Positions 52,254 through 61,645 of a stretch of DNA of 64,000 nucleotides are shown in pieces. Where the stretch lies: assembly GCA_947447975.1 (NCBI GenBank), contig CANFLU010000001.1, positions 62,001-126,000 on the forward strand, written 5' to 3'. The notes beneath the pieces are model-generated. The model saw only the letters and a program-made list of their open reading frames with translations, searched no databases and was not told where the DNA came from. The stretch comes from Comamonadaceae bacterium. Its GTDB lineage: Bacteria; Pseudomonadota; Gammaproteobacteria; Burkholderiales; Burkholderiaceae_C. A program made the translations under genes and the position numbers. Positions within the stretch are counted from its first letter, which is position 1. Each line of letters opens with the position of its first letter.

Positions 52254-53273
52254 ATGAAAAAGACTTTTGTTCCACTTATCGCCAAATCCCTTATGGGGGT
52301 ATTCATCGCGGTCGGCCTGTCTACGGCGTTTGCGCAAGCCAAAAAAGAGGTGACCTTTGCGCACCAAGATATGCAGCTTCCACTGCGGATTCTCATGGAC
52401 TCCGAGCTGGAAAAAGCCACCGGTTACAAGATCAACTGGAGAATGTTTGGCGGTGGCGGCGAAGTGATCAAGGCCATGAGTTCGGGCGATGTGCAAATCG
52501 GCGAAGTGGGCTCCAGCCCGCTGGCCACTGCCACCAGCCAAGGCCAAGACCTGCGCTTGGTGTACATCTTGGATGACATTGCCGCTTCGGACCAATTGGT
52601 AGCCCGCACCGGCTCCGGCATCAATAGCTGGAAAGACCTGGTCGGCAAGAAAGTGGGCACGCCCTTCGCGTCCACCGCCCACTACTCCCTGATGGTCGGT
52701 ATGCGCTTGGAAGGCGTCGATGCCAAAAGCGTTAACGTGATGAACTTGCCCCCACCCGCTATCGCTGCGGCCTGGGAGCGTGGCGATATCGACGCCTCCT
52801 TCATCTGGGACCCCGTTCTGTCCAAAATCAAGCGCAGCGGTAAGGCCATTGCAACCTCCGGCGACATCGGTAAAAAGGGCTACCCTACCTTTGACGGCTT
52901 GGTCGTCGACGCGAAGTGGGCATCCCAAAACCGCGAATTCGTCGTCGCTTTGATCAAAGCCATCACCAAAGCAGACGCCGACTACCGCGCCAACACCGCT
53001 AAGTGGGCGGTCGGCTCGCCCCAGGTCAAAGCTATTGCCAAGTGGACCAAGGCTGACGAAAAAGACGTGCCCGATGCCATGGCCGCTTTTGTCTTCCCTG
53101 ACACTACTGCGCAATTGTCCAACGCCTGGTTAGGAGGCGGAGCTGCCGGCGGCGCTGCCAAAACTTTAGAAAACAGCGCCAAGCTGTGGAAAGAAATCGG
53201 CCGCATCCAGGAAGTCAAACCTGACTACAGCGTGTTCGTGGACAGCAGCTACCTGCGTGACGCACTAAAGTAA
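52254..53273 (+). CDS. TauA/SsuA-like ABC transporter substrate-binding protein
   Basis: Signal peptide; GDVQIGEVGSSPLATATSQG, SFIWDPVLSKIKRSGKAIATSGDIGKKGYPTFDGLVVDAKWA typical of the taurine/sulfonate/nitrate-type SBP family. Confidence 0.9.
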   Translation: MKKTFVPLIAKSLMGVFIAVGLSTAFAQAKKEVTFAHQDMQLPLRILMDSELEKATGYKINWRMFGGGGEVIKAMSSGDVQIGEVGSSPLATATSQGQDLRLVYILDDIAASDQLVARTGSGINSWKDLVGKKVGTPFASTAHYSLMVGMRLEGVDAKSVNVMNLPPPAIAAAWERGDIDASFIWDPVLSKIKRSGKAIATSGDIGKKGYPTFDGLVVDAKWASQNREFVVALIKAITKADADYRANTAKWAVGSPQVKAIAKWTKADEKDVPDAMAAFVFPDTTAQLSNAWLGGGAAGGAAKTLENSAKLWKEIGRIQEVKPDYSVFVDSSYLRDALK

Positions 53274-53329
53274 TCTGCACCAGCCAAGGCACGGGCACGA
53301 ACCCCTGCCTTGGGCTGCTTGCCGACAGA

Positions 53330-53361
53330 GGGGCAACTTGCACAAAGTTCGCCCCTTTTTT
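53330..53361 (+). terminator. Intra-operonic terminator-like hairpin GGGGCAACTT-loop-AAGTTCGCCCC-TTTTTT
   Basis: 10-bp stem with one bulge followed by T6; a second imperfect hairpin (53281-53317) lies upstream. Confidence 0.75.
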
Positions 53362-53389
53362 CTTGTGAACCGTATTTTTACGAGTTGTT

Positions 53390-54178
53390 ATGCCTACATT
53401 GCAAATCAAAGACCTGACGGTCAATTACGCGGTTAAAGGCGGGATGCTGCAAGCACTGGCCCCCGTTAACCTGGAAATGCAAGGTGGCGATTTTGTCGTC
53501 GCGCTAGGCGCCTCGGGTTGCGGCAAGACCACGCTACTCAACTGCATCGCCGGCTTTTTGCCACCCTCCAGTGGCGAGGTGCTGCTCAACGGCGAGCATG
53601 TGGAAGGACCCGGCGCAGACCGTGGCGTGGTGTTCCAGAAACACGCGCTCATGCCCTGGCTCACGGTGATGGATAACGTCTGCTTGGGTCTTCGCATGCG
53701 CGGCATGGGTAGTGCAGAGCGACGCCGTATCGGCGAAGAAAAGCTAGCGCTTGTCGGCCTCGAAAAATACGCCGATCGCGCGGTCTATGAATTGTCCGGC
53801 GGTATGCAGCAGCGCGTTGGCATTGCCCGCGCCCTGGCCAGCGACCCCGAAGTGCTGCTCATGGACGAACCCATGGGCGCGCTCGATGCATTTACCCGCG
53901 AGACGGTGCAAGAAATTTTGCTGCACGCCTGGGTCAAGTCCAACAAAATGGTTTTCTTTATCACCCACTCGGTGGAAGAGGCCTTGTTTTTAGCCACCCG
54001 GCTGATCGTGATGAGCCCCAGCCCGGGCCGCATCACCCACACCTACGATGACGTGCCTTTCTCGCGCCAGTTCCTGGAACATGGCGACGCGCGCAAAGTC
54101 AAGTCCGAGCCCGAGTTCATCCGCATGCGCGAAGAAGTGCTGTCCATCATCCACCAACGCGAGGCTGTCCATGTCTAA
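53390..54178 (+). CDS. TauB/SsuB-like ABC transporter ATP-binding protein
   Basis: [18 protein letters not shown] Walker [35 protein letters not shown]. Confidence 0.94.
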   Translation: MPTLQIKDLTVNYAVKGGMLQALAPVNLEMQGGDFVVALGASGCGKTTLLNCIAGFLPPSSGEVLLNGEHVEGPGADRGVVFQKHALMPWLTVMDNVCLGLRMRGMGSAERRRIGEEKLALVGLEKYADRAVYELSGGMQQRVGIARALASDPEVLLMDEPMGALDAFTRETVQEILLHAWVKSNKMVFFITHSVEEALFLATRLIVMSPSPGRITHTYDDVPFSRQFLEHGDARKVKSEPEFIRMREEVLSIIHQREAVHV

Positions 54179-54989
54179 TCCCAGCACCCCCGCACTCAAG
54201 ACGAGCGCCTTCAAAATTCCAGGCGAAGGCTCCAGCGCCTTTATCACCACGGTCACGATTGTGGTCATGCTGGCAGGGTGGTTCATCGTCACCAATATGG
54301 GCTGGATCAAGCCTATTTTTCTGCCATCGCCGCAAGCCACCTACCAGCAGTTTTACGAATACCTTACCGGCATTGCCAACGACAAGCCACTGTGGTCGCA
54401 TTTCTGGGCCAGCATGTTGCGCGTGTTTGCTGCCTTTTTTCTGGGGTGTTTAACCGCTATTCCGGTAGGCATCGCTATGGGCATGTCGCGCTTTTGGCGC
54501 GGCATTTTTGACCCGCCCATCGAGCTGCTGCGGCCGCTGCCGCCTTTGGCGTATTTACCGCTCATCATCATTTGGTTTGGCATCGACGAGTTTCCCAAAA
54601 TATTGTTGATTTACCTCAGCTGCTTCGCGCCGCTGGCCATGGCCGCACGCTCGGGCATGCGTAGCGCATCGCAAGAGCAAATGAACGCGGCCTACTCCAT
54701 GGGTGCGAGCTACCGTCAAGTAATTTGGCATGTGGTGCTGCCTGCGGCGATGCCCGAAATTTTGGTGGGTATGCGTATTTCCATCGGCTTTGGCTGGAGC
54801 ACGCTCGTGGCCGCTGAAATGGTGGCGGCCAACGTGGGCCTGGGCCAAATGGTGTTGAACGCATCGAACTTCCTACGTACCGATATTGTGGTGATGGGTA
54901 TCATCGTCATCGGATCGGTCGCCTTTGCCTTTGACCTGCTGATGCGCTGGGTAGAAGACAAGGTAGTTCCTTGGAGGGGCAAGATGTGA
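54171..54989 (+). CDS. TauC/SsuC-like ABC transporter permease
   Basis: In-frame start ATGTCTAATCCC at 54171 overlapping the ATPase gene; [47 protein letters not shown]-like loop. Confidence 0.93.
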   Translation: MSNPSTPALKTSAFKIPGEGSSAFITTVTIVVMLAGWFIVTNMGWIKPIFLPSPQATYQQFYEYLTGIANDKPLWSHFWASMLRVFAAFFLGCLTAIPVGIAMGMSRFWRGIFDPPIELLRPLPPLAYLPLIIIWFGIDEFPKILLIYLSCFAPLAMAARSGMRSASQEQMNAAYSMGASYRQVIWHVVLPAAMPEILVGMRISIGFGWSTLVAAEMVAANVGLGQMVLNASNFLRTDIVVMGIIVIGSVAFAFDLLMRWVEDKVVPWRGKM

Positions 54990-55966
54990 GTACACCACGC
55001 GAATTTTTCAAACCTATCACCGGCTCGGTGATGCCGCGCTTTGCTGGGCTGGCTACGTTGATGCGCCTGCCCTACGTGCAAAAAAACGACCCCGAATTTG
55101 CCGATGTAGACATCGGCCTGGTCGGCATCCCCTGGGACGGTGGCACCACCAACCGCCCGGGGGCGCGCCACGGCCCACGCCAAGTGCGCGATATTTCCAC
55201 CATGATCCGCAACGTCAACCGCGCCAGTGGCATCGCGCCCTTTAGCCTGTGCAACTGCGCCGACCTGGGTGACACACCGGTCAACCCGGTAGACCTCATG
55301 GATTCGCTTGCGCGTATCGAAAACTTTTTCTCTGGCGTGTGCAGTGCCGGCATCGTCCCCTTGTCGATTGGTGGCGACCATTTGGTATCGCTGCCAGTCA
55401 TGCGCGCCATCGTCAAGCAAACCGGCCCCTTGGGCATGGTGCACTTTGATGCGCACACCGACACCTGGGACGGCTACTTCGGCGGCTTCAAATACACGCA
55501 CGGCACGCCGTTTCGGCGCGCCGTCGAAGAAGGCCTGCTCGATCCCAAGCGCACCGTGCAAATCGGCATCCGTGGCGCGCTTTACAGCGACGCCGAAGAC
55601 ACTTGGGGCCAGGAGCAAGGTATCCGCGTGATCGACATCGACGAGTTCAACGCGCTGGGGGTAGAAGCCACCATCGCCGAAGCCCGCCGCGTGGTGGGCA
55701 CAGGCGCCACCTACGTCAGCTTTGACGTGGACGCGCTAGACCCTGTCTATGCCCCAGGCACCGGCACCCCCGAAATCGGCGGCATGACCACCCTAGAAGC
55801 GCAGCATGTAGTGCGTGGGCTGCGCGGTTTGAATTTGGTCGGCGGCGATGTGGTCGAGGTCTCGCCGCCCTTTGACCCCAGCGGCAACACCGCCCTGGTG
55901 GGGGCAACCATGATGTTTGAGATTTTGTGTGTGTTGGCCGATAGCATCAAAGGGCGCAAAGCTTGA
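54986..55966 (+). CDS. Arginase/agmatinase-superfamily amidinohydrolase (guanidinobutyrase-like)
   Basis: Metal-binding motifs LSIGGDHLVSLPVMRAI, VHFDAHTDTWDGYFGG, SFDVDALDPVYAPGTGTPEIGGMT; GPRQVRDISTMIR; overlaps the permease stop. Confidence 0.9.
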   Translation: MSTPREFFKPITGSVMPRFAGLATLMRLPYVQKNDPEFADVDIGLVGIPWDGGTTNRPGARHGPRQVRDISTMIRNVNRASGIAPFSLCNCADLGDTPVNPVDLMDSLARIENFFSGVCSAGIVPLSIGGDHLVSLPVMRAIVKQTGPLGMVHFDAHTDTWDGYFGGFKYTHGTPFRRAVEEGLLDPKRTVQIGIRGALYSDAEDTWGQEQGIRVIDIDEFNALGVEATIAEARRVVGTGATYVSFDVDALDPVYAPGTGTPEIGGMTTLEAQHVVRGLRGLNLVGGDVVEVSPPFDPSGNTALVGATMMFEILCVLADSIKGRKA

Positions 55967-56036
55967 CGCGCTAAGCCCGCAACGCTACATTGAAACGCCG
56001 CTGTGCAGGGTGCCAGTGGCGTTTCTTTTTTTGAGT

Positions 56037-56435
56037 ATGCAAAGACAACATATCAGTTCCGGCTCGCGCTTTGAATCCGACATGGGCTACTCCCGCGCCG
56101 TAGTGGTGGGCGACTGGATTTTTGTATCTGGCACCACCGGGTTTGACTACGCCAGCATGACGATTTCCCAGGACGTGGCGGAGCAGGCGGCGCAATGCTT
56201 TAAAAACATCGCCGCCGCCTTGGCACAGGCTGGCACCACTTTGGACGAGGTAGTGCGCGTCAATTACATCTTGCCCCAAGCCGCCGACTTTGAAGCCTGC
56301 TGGCCGGTGCTGCGCCACTACCTGGGGCAGGCCCGTCCGGCCGCCACCATGGTAAGCGCAGGGCTACTTGATTCGCGTATGAAGATAGAGATCGAAGTGA
56401 CAGCGCTCAAGGGAAGCGGGGTCAACCATGGCTAA
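56037..56435 (+). CDS. RidA/YjgF/Rid-family protein
   Basis: YSRAVVVGDWIFVSGTTGFDYASMTISQDVAEQAAQCFKNIAAALAQAGTTLDEVVRVNYIL. Confidence 0.88.
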   Translation: MQRQHISSGSRFESDMGYSRAVVVGDWIFVSGTTGFDYASMTISQDVAEQAAQCFKNIAAALAQAGTTLDEVVRVNYILPQAADFEACWPVLRHYLGQARPAATMVSAGLLDSRMKIEIEVTALKGSGVNHG

Positions 56436-56829
56436 GTCCGCTCCCCAGCACGGGCAGGCCGGCCTGGTTGTGTTTGCCAAGAGTGTTAAAAAATTAAGTG
56501 CTTTTTACGCCCGCACCCTGGGCCTGGAGGTGCTCGAAAGCGCGCGCAGCCACCACCTGCTGCGTGGCAATGGCTACGAGGTCGTGGTGCATGCCATCCC
56601 GGCCAAGATTGCGCGCGAGATACCCATCGCAAAACCGCCCGTACTGCGGGAGGACAGCGCGATGAAACCCAGCTTTGTGGTGCCGGATTTGCAGGCGCTG
56701 CGGTTGGCGGTGGTAGCGACCGGTGGATGGCTCAAGCCAGACGCCATGGCCTGGACGATTCGTGGTCACACCGTGCTCGATGGCTGCGACCCGGAAGGCA
56801 ATATTTTGCAATTCAAGCAAAAGCTGTGA
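56428..56829 (+). CDS. VOC-superfamily (glyoxalase/dioxygenase-like) protein
   Basis: AGLVVFAKSVKKLSAFYARTLGLEVLE...HTVLDGCDPEGNILQFKQK; overlaps the RidA gene by 8 nt. Confidence 0.85.
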   Translation: MAKSAPQHGQAGLVVFAKSVKKLSAFYARTLGLEVLESARSHHLLRGNGYEVVVHAIPAKIAREIPIAKPPVLREDSAMKPSFVVPDLQALRLAVVATGGWLKPDAMAWTIRGHTVLDGCDPEGNILQFKQKL

Positions 56830-56840
56830 GCGCTGCGCGC

Positions 56841-57287
56841 TCATTTCACTTGCGCAATCGCTTTCTTCAGGTCCCGGTATTCCTCGCACGACAAAGGGCA
56901 AATTTTGTCCAGGCTGGCAAGGTGCTCTTTCGCTTTGTCTAGCTGACCCATTTGGATGTAGGCGATGCCGATGTACTCGTGTGCGCCCCGATGCTTGGGG
57001 TCTAAAGTGAGGGCTTGTTTATAGGCAAGGAGCGACTCGTCAAATTTTTTCTGGTTACGCAAGCTGTAGCCCAGCAAGTTAAAGCCATCGGCGTTGCGCG
57101 GGTTGCTGGTTGTGTAGGGCTCCAACACGGCTTGGGCCGCAACCCAGTCTTTGCGCGCGATCGCAGTTTTGGCTTTTTCCAACTCCGTATCTTTAGGAGT
57201 CGGTGGGCTGGTGTCTGCGGCGAAGGCAAGAGTGCAGACAAACAGGCTGGCGGCAAGTAGGAGGCGAAGGATAGGCATAGTGGTCAT
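56841..57287 (-). CDS. Tetratricopeptide-repeat protein with signal peptide
   Basis: TPKDTELEKAKTAIARKDWVAAQAVLEPYTTSNPRNADGFNLLGYSLRNQKKFDESLLAYKQALTLDPKHRGAHEYIGIAYIQMG; LAFAADTS signal-like cleavage region. Confidence 0.85.
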   Translation of the reverse strand: MTTMPILRLLLAASLFVCTLAFAADTSPPTPKDTELEKAKTAIARKDWVAAQAVLEPYTTSNPRNADGFNLLGYSLRNQKKFDESLLAYKQALTLDPKHRGAHEYIGIAYIQMGQLDKAKEHLASLDKICPLSCEEYRDLKKAIAQVK

Positions 57288-57398
57288 TCCGGTGGTTAAG
57301 GCTAGGGCGCTGAAGCACTGTACCGGGTTTGATGAACACCCGCCCCGCGTAACAAAATAGGCCTGCGTTAGGCCTAGAAATTGAAACATCCGCATCTA

Positions 57399-57965
57399 TT
57401 AAGGACTGGGGATACGTGAGTATTCCACTACCTGGCCTTGCGCACCGACCCGCGCAAGCACCATATCACCAGAGCCTATGTTCTCGCCCACGTACTGCAA
57501 GATATTGACATGGTGGGTTACCAATATCAATGGCCTGCGCGTGGGTTGCGACACCAGCTTCGCCAAGCTTTGCTGCAAGGCTTGGTTTTGTGCTTCGGCA
57601 CGATCGGGTGTGTCGAAAAAAGAAGCCAGACTTGGCTCTATCGTGATGGGGCCGTAGCCCAGCAGCTCGGCGGTTTGCTGACAGCGGCACCACACACTGC
57701 TGAGCACCACCGCGTGGTGGATGCCTTGTTTACGCAGCCACTGCCCGGCACGCTCAGCCTGGCGTTGGCCCTGGGTATCGAGAACGCGCTGCGTCTCGCA
57801 ACGATCTAAGGAATACCCTGGTGGATCGCCCACGCCTGGCGCATAGGCATGGCGCATGAGCAAGACATAGTCCGAAGAATGAAGCTTTTCGGCCAGGCTG
57901 TTGGCAGATGCACCCGCATGGAACACCATGAGCAAGGCGGCGACACACCAAACAGCCCATCGCAT
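57399..57965 (-). CDS. Histidine phosphatase-family protein, probably secreted
   Basis: DYVLLMRHAYAPGVGDPPGYSLDRCETQRVLDTQGQRQAERAGQWL (RHA-type phosphohistidine motif), LILVTHHVNI. Confidence 0.85.
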   Translation of the reverse strand: MRWAVWCVAALLMVFHAGASANSLAEKLHSSDYVLLMRHAYAPGVGDPPGYSLDRCETQRVLDTQGQRQAERAGQWLRKQGIHHAVVLSSVWCRCQQTAELLGYGPITIEPSLASFFDTPDRAEAQNQALQQSLAKLVSQPTRRPLILVTHHVNILQYVGENIGSGDMVLARVGAQGQVVEYSRIPSP

Positions 57966-58063
57966 AGTCAAACTTCGGTCGAACATGGTGGCGCACGCAG
58001 CAAGTCTTTGGGCAGCTTGAATACGCATGTTTTCAATACCATTTTGCGGGTTGCGCCAGCCGC

Positions 58064-59638
58064 TTACGCCACCCGCAACACCACGCGTTTGGGCGCACCC
58101 CGCGCCATCGCCAATTCATCCACTGCAGCGCCCAGGGCTTTGATGCCGGGCGCAATTTGTTCGGCAGCGATGGATGACAGGCGCAAGCGAAAATACGGGC
58201 AAGGATAGGGCGGGTGCATAAAAAACACGTCACCCGCTTCGATAAGCACCCCATGCTTACGCGCAATCAAAGCCAATTCCGACGAGTCCACCCAGGCCGG
58301 GGCGCGCACCCATACCGATGCGCCGCCCGAGGGCAGCGTGAACTGAAAATCCGGCAAATACTGTTGCAGCGCGCGTGCCACCATCGCCATCCGCTCTTGC
58401 ATGGCCTGGTTGACGCGGCGAGCATGGGCATCGTGGTGGCCCAGGGATAAAAACAGCGCAAACGTGTGCTGTAAAAAAGCACTGGGGTGACGCACCATGG
58501 CGTGGCGCAGTCCGCGCAATTCGGCAATCAAGGCGCGCGGCGCCACGATATAGCCCAAGCGCAAAGAGGGCGACAGGCTTTTGGACACTGAGCCCACGTA
58601 AATCACACGGCCCACTTTGTCCAGGCTTTTGAGGGCGGGCATGGGCTCGCCTTCATACAAATTTTCAGCCTCGTAATCGTCCTCGATCACCACAAAATCT
58701 TTGTCCTGCGCTTTTTGTAAAAGCAGGCGCCGCCGCTCCATGCTCAGCGTGCCGGTGGTGGGGCTTTGGTGCGAGGGCGTGACGAACACATAGTCCAGTG
58801 CCGGCAGGCGGTCCACCTTCAGGCCTTGCGCATCGACAGGCAGCGGCAGGCATTGTGGATGGCGCGGTGCAAAGCTATTGCGTGCATGCGGGTGGCCGGG
58901 CTCTTCTAAACCGACGCGCTGGTTTTCATCGAACAAGGCTTCGGCCAGCAGGTAGTAGGCATGTTGCGCTCCCACCGTGATCAGGATTTCTTCCGGCAGC
59001 GCAAATACGCCGCGCTTGGGCAATAAGCGCAAGCGGATTTGCTCGACCAATTCGGGCACATCGCTCAGTTCAAAGTCGGGCGTCCAATGCGGCAAATGCG
59101 CGCGCGCCAGGCTGTGCACACAGCATTCGCGAAATGCCTCGGAAGGAAACAGCTGCGGGTCGTAAGTGCCGTACACAAAAGGATAGGCATAGCGGCGCCA
59201 CTGGTCGGGCTTGGCCAGGGTCCGCTGGTCCGACAAAGAGCGCAGTACGCGGCTGCTCCAATCAGGCTGTGCGGCACTGGCCTGTGCATCGGCATGGGTC
59301 TGCGCAGCGTCAGCGCCGCGCCCTGTGCCCAGGGCCAGCGGCTTGCTGGCCGCAGCCTGCGCGTTGTCGGTCACCAATACGCCGCTGCGCGGGCGCGATT
59401 CGATAAAACCATCGTCCATTAAATGCGCGTAGGCCGCGGTAACCGTATTGCGGCTCAGGCCCAGCACCTGGGCCAGTTCGCGCGAAGACGGCAGCAACGC
59501 GCCAGCGGGCAAACGGCCATCCAAAATCGCCTGCACCACCGACAAACGCAAACGCTGCTGCAAGGGCAGCGCTGGTTTATCGGGCAGCGCAAACAGGCTT
59601 TCCCACTGGGCGTCTTTGGTGCGGTGGCGCGGGGTCAT
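58064..59638 (-). CDS. MocR/PdxR-type regulator (GntR wHTH fused to aminotransferase-like domain)
   Basis: LQQRLRLSVVQAILDGRLPAGALLPSSRELAQVLGLSRNTVTAAYAHLMDDGFIESRPRSGVLV plus AAT-I domain (DDYEAENLYEGEPMPALKSLDKVGRVIYVGSVSKSLSPSLRLGY). Start set at 59638; the longer listed ORF runs antisense into neighbours. Confidence 0.92.
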   Translation of the reverse strand: MTPRHRTKDAQWESLFALPDKPALPLQQRLRLSVVQAILDGRLPAGALLPSSRELAQVLGLSRNTVTAAYAHLMDDGFIESRPRSGVLVTDNAQAAASKPLALGTGRGADAAQTHADAQASAAQPDWSSRVLRSLSDQRTLAKPDQWRRYAYPFVYGTYDPQLFPSEAFRECCVHSLARAHLPHWTPDFELSDVPELVEQIRLRLLPKRGVFALPEEILITVGAQHAYYLLAEALFDENQRVGLEEPGHPHARNSFAPRHPQCLPLPVDAQGLKVDRLPALDYVFVTPSHQSPTTGTLSMERRRLLLQKAQDKDFVVIEDDYEAENLYEGEPMPALKSLDKVGRVIYVGSVSKSLSPSLRLGYIVAPRALIAELRGLRHAMVRHPSAFLQHTFALFLSLGHHDAHARRVNQAMQERMAMVARALQQYLPDFQFTLPSGGASVWVRAPAWVDSSELALIARKHGVLIEAGDVFFMHPPYPCPYFRLRLSSIAAEQIAPGIKALGAAVDELAMARGAPKRVVLRVA

Positions 59639-59773
59639 GGTGCCAGCCAGTATAAAGAAGGGGCCAGTGGGAGCCAGCGTCTGGCTGGCTTGCCCGATAA
59701 GCGCATCTGGCTCTAGCGCCAGGCAGGTAGGAACTCTATCCTTGCGCCATCTTGACCTTGCTGTATTTGGAGA

Positions 59774-60175
59774 ATGCCTGTGAGCCACCCCCCCGTTAGC
59801 ACCGCCACCCTGGAAGCCTTTAGCGAAGCCTGGAACCGCCATGACCTCGATGGCCTGATGGGCTTTATGAGCGAGGACTGCGTGTTCATGACCGCTGGTG
59901 GCCCCGATGCCTGCGGGGCCCGCCATGTCGGGCCCGAAGCCGTGCGCAAAGCTTTTGCGCTGGCCTGGGCTACGCTGCCGGACGCGCAGTGGCGCAATGG
60001 GGTGCATTTTGTGCACGGCGACTTTGGTGTGTCGCAATGGACCTATACCGGCACCGCCGCCGACGGTAGCCGTGTCGAGACCGATGGTGTAGACATCTTC
60101 ACTTTCAAAAACGGCAAGATCGCCGTGAAAAACGCTTTCCGTAAAGCCCGCCCCAACTTGCCCCCCGCCGCCTGA
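59774..60175 (+). CDS. NTF2-like/SnoaL-like (DUF4440-type) protein
   Basis: TLEAFSEAWNRHDLDGLMGFMSEDCVFMTAGG...WTYTGTAADGSRVETDGVDIFTFKNGKIAVKNAFRK. Confidence 0.85.
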   Translation: MPVSHPPVSTATLEAFSEAWNRHDLDGLMGFMSEDCVFMTAGGPDACGARHVGPEAVRKAFALAWATLPDAQWRNGVHFVHGDFGVSQWTYTGTAADGSRVETDGVDIFTFKNGKIAVKNAFRKARPNLPPAA

Positions 60176-60193
60176 CCTACCGAGCACCCCGCC

Positions 60194-61642
60194 ATGAGCA
60201 CCGCGCAGCATTTCCAAGGCCTCACGGCCATGCCTCCCAGTCGTCCCTCCAACACCCGTTACGACCCGCAGTACGACCCGCTGGTCATGCCCACGCCGGG
60301 CGCAGGGCGTGACTACGCACCCACCTACTGGGTAGCCAGCGCCGGCACGCCGCCGCCGGACGACGGCCCGGTGCTGCGCGATATGGAGGTAGATGTAGTG
60401 GTCATCGGTGGTGGCTCCACCGGCATGTCTGCCGCGCTGTATTTGGCGCAAGACCACGGCATCGGTGCGGTGGTGCTGGAAGCCAACCAAACCGCCTGGG
60501 GCTGCTCCAGCCGCAGCGGCGGCCAGGGCCAGAACGCCAGCGGGCGCCTCACGCGCTCGCAATGGATTGCGCGCTGGGGCTTGGATACGGCCAAAAAGCT
60601 GGACACCGAAATCCGCACCGGCTTTGAGAACTTTCGCACGCTGACGCAAGAGATCGATTGCAATGCCTTTGATGGCGGGCATTTGTACGTGGCGCACCGC
60701 GCGTCCAAAGTGGCGTATTTGCAAGAGCAAACACGGGTGCGCCGCGATATCTTTGGCTACGGTACGCGCATGATGAGCGCGCAAGAGCTGCGCGAAAACT
60801 ACTGCGACGAGCGCGATGCGCACGCCGCGATGTGGGAGCCCGAAGGCGTGGGCGTACACCCCTTGAAATTTACCTTTGGCCTGATGCAAAAAGCCCGCGC
60901 ACTGGGCGCCAAAGTGCATACCGCCAGCCCGGTACAAGGCTGGGAAACCATCAACGGCGTACACCATTTGCAAACCCCTGGCGGCGTGGTGCGGGCCAAG
61001 CGTGTGGTGGTTTGTACCGGCGGCTATACCGGCCAGCGCATGACACCGATTTTGAAAAACAAGTTGTTGCCGATTTTGTCCAACTCGGTGGTCACGCGGC
61101 CTTTGACGGATGCGGAACTCAAAGCCACGAATTTCAAGTCGCAAACTTTTTTAACCGATACGCGCACCCTGCGCTTTTACTACCGCCTGTTGCCGGACAA
61201 CCGTTTGCAACTAGGCAGCCGCAGCGCCATTAGCGGCGCCGACGCGGAGCGCCCCGTGCATCTGAAGCTGCTGACTGATGCCATCGCCCGCAAATTCCCG
61301 CCCTTAGCGGGCATCCCAATCGACTACTCCTGGTGGGGTTGGGTGGACGTGAGCCACGACATGATGCCGCGCCTGGCCCGCCCAGACCCGGCGCAAACCG
61401 TGTGGCATGCACTGGGCTATGGTGGCAACGGCGTGTCTTTTTCGACCTGGGCGGGCAAGCGCATTGCCCAGCGCGTGGCCGGCAAAGACCAGGGGCAGGA
61501 GGTGTTCCAACTTCCGATATACAGTTCGCCCCTGGAATATCCGAATTTCTTCAAGTTGTTCCGCTCCGAAGCCTTGGCGCCGTTTCGGCGTTTGGGCCAG
61601 CACTTTCTGTACAAGTGGTACTGGATGCAAGACGAGCTTTAA
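60194..61642 (+). CDS. FAD-dependent oxidoreductase (PuuB/gamma-glutamylputrescine oxidase-like)
   Basis: VDVVVIGGGSTGMSAALYLAQDHGIGAVVLEANQTAWGCSSRSGGQ Rossmann motif; LGYGGNGVSFSTWAGKRIAQ. Confidence 0.88.
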   Translation: MSTAQHFQGLTAMPPSRPSNTRYDPQYDPLVMPTPGAGRDYAPTYWVASAGTPPPDDGPVLRDMEVDVVVIGGGSTGMSAALYLAQDHGIGAVVLEANQTAWGCSSRSGGQGQNASGRLTRSQWIARWGLDTAKKLDTEIRTGFENFRTLTQEIDCNAFDGGHLYVAHRASKVAYLQEQTRVRRDIFGYGTRMMSAQELRENYCDERDAHAAMWEPEGVGVHPLKFTFGLMQKARALGAKVHTASPVQGWETINGVHHLQTPGGVVRAKRVVVCTGGYTGQRMTPILKNKLLPILSNSVVTRPLTDAELKATNFKSQTFLTDTRTLRFYYRLLPDNRLQLGSRSAISGADAERPVHLKLLTDAIARKFPPLAGIPIDYSWWGWVDVSHDMMPRLARPDPAQTVWHALGYGGNGVSFSTWAGKRIAQRVAGKDQGQEVFQLPIYSSPLEYPNFFKLFRSEALAPFRRLGQHFLYKWYWMQDEL

Positions 61643-61645
61643 ATT

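Noticed and set aside
59639-61144. N-terminal ~500-aa extension of the 1026-aa minus-strand ORF (58064-61144)
   Set aside because: It is antisense to well-supported NTF2-like and FAD-oxidoreductase genes; the MocR homology begins at MTPRHRTKDAQ (59638). Long antisense open frames are expected in high-GC DNA.
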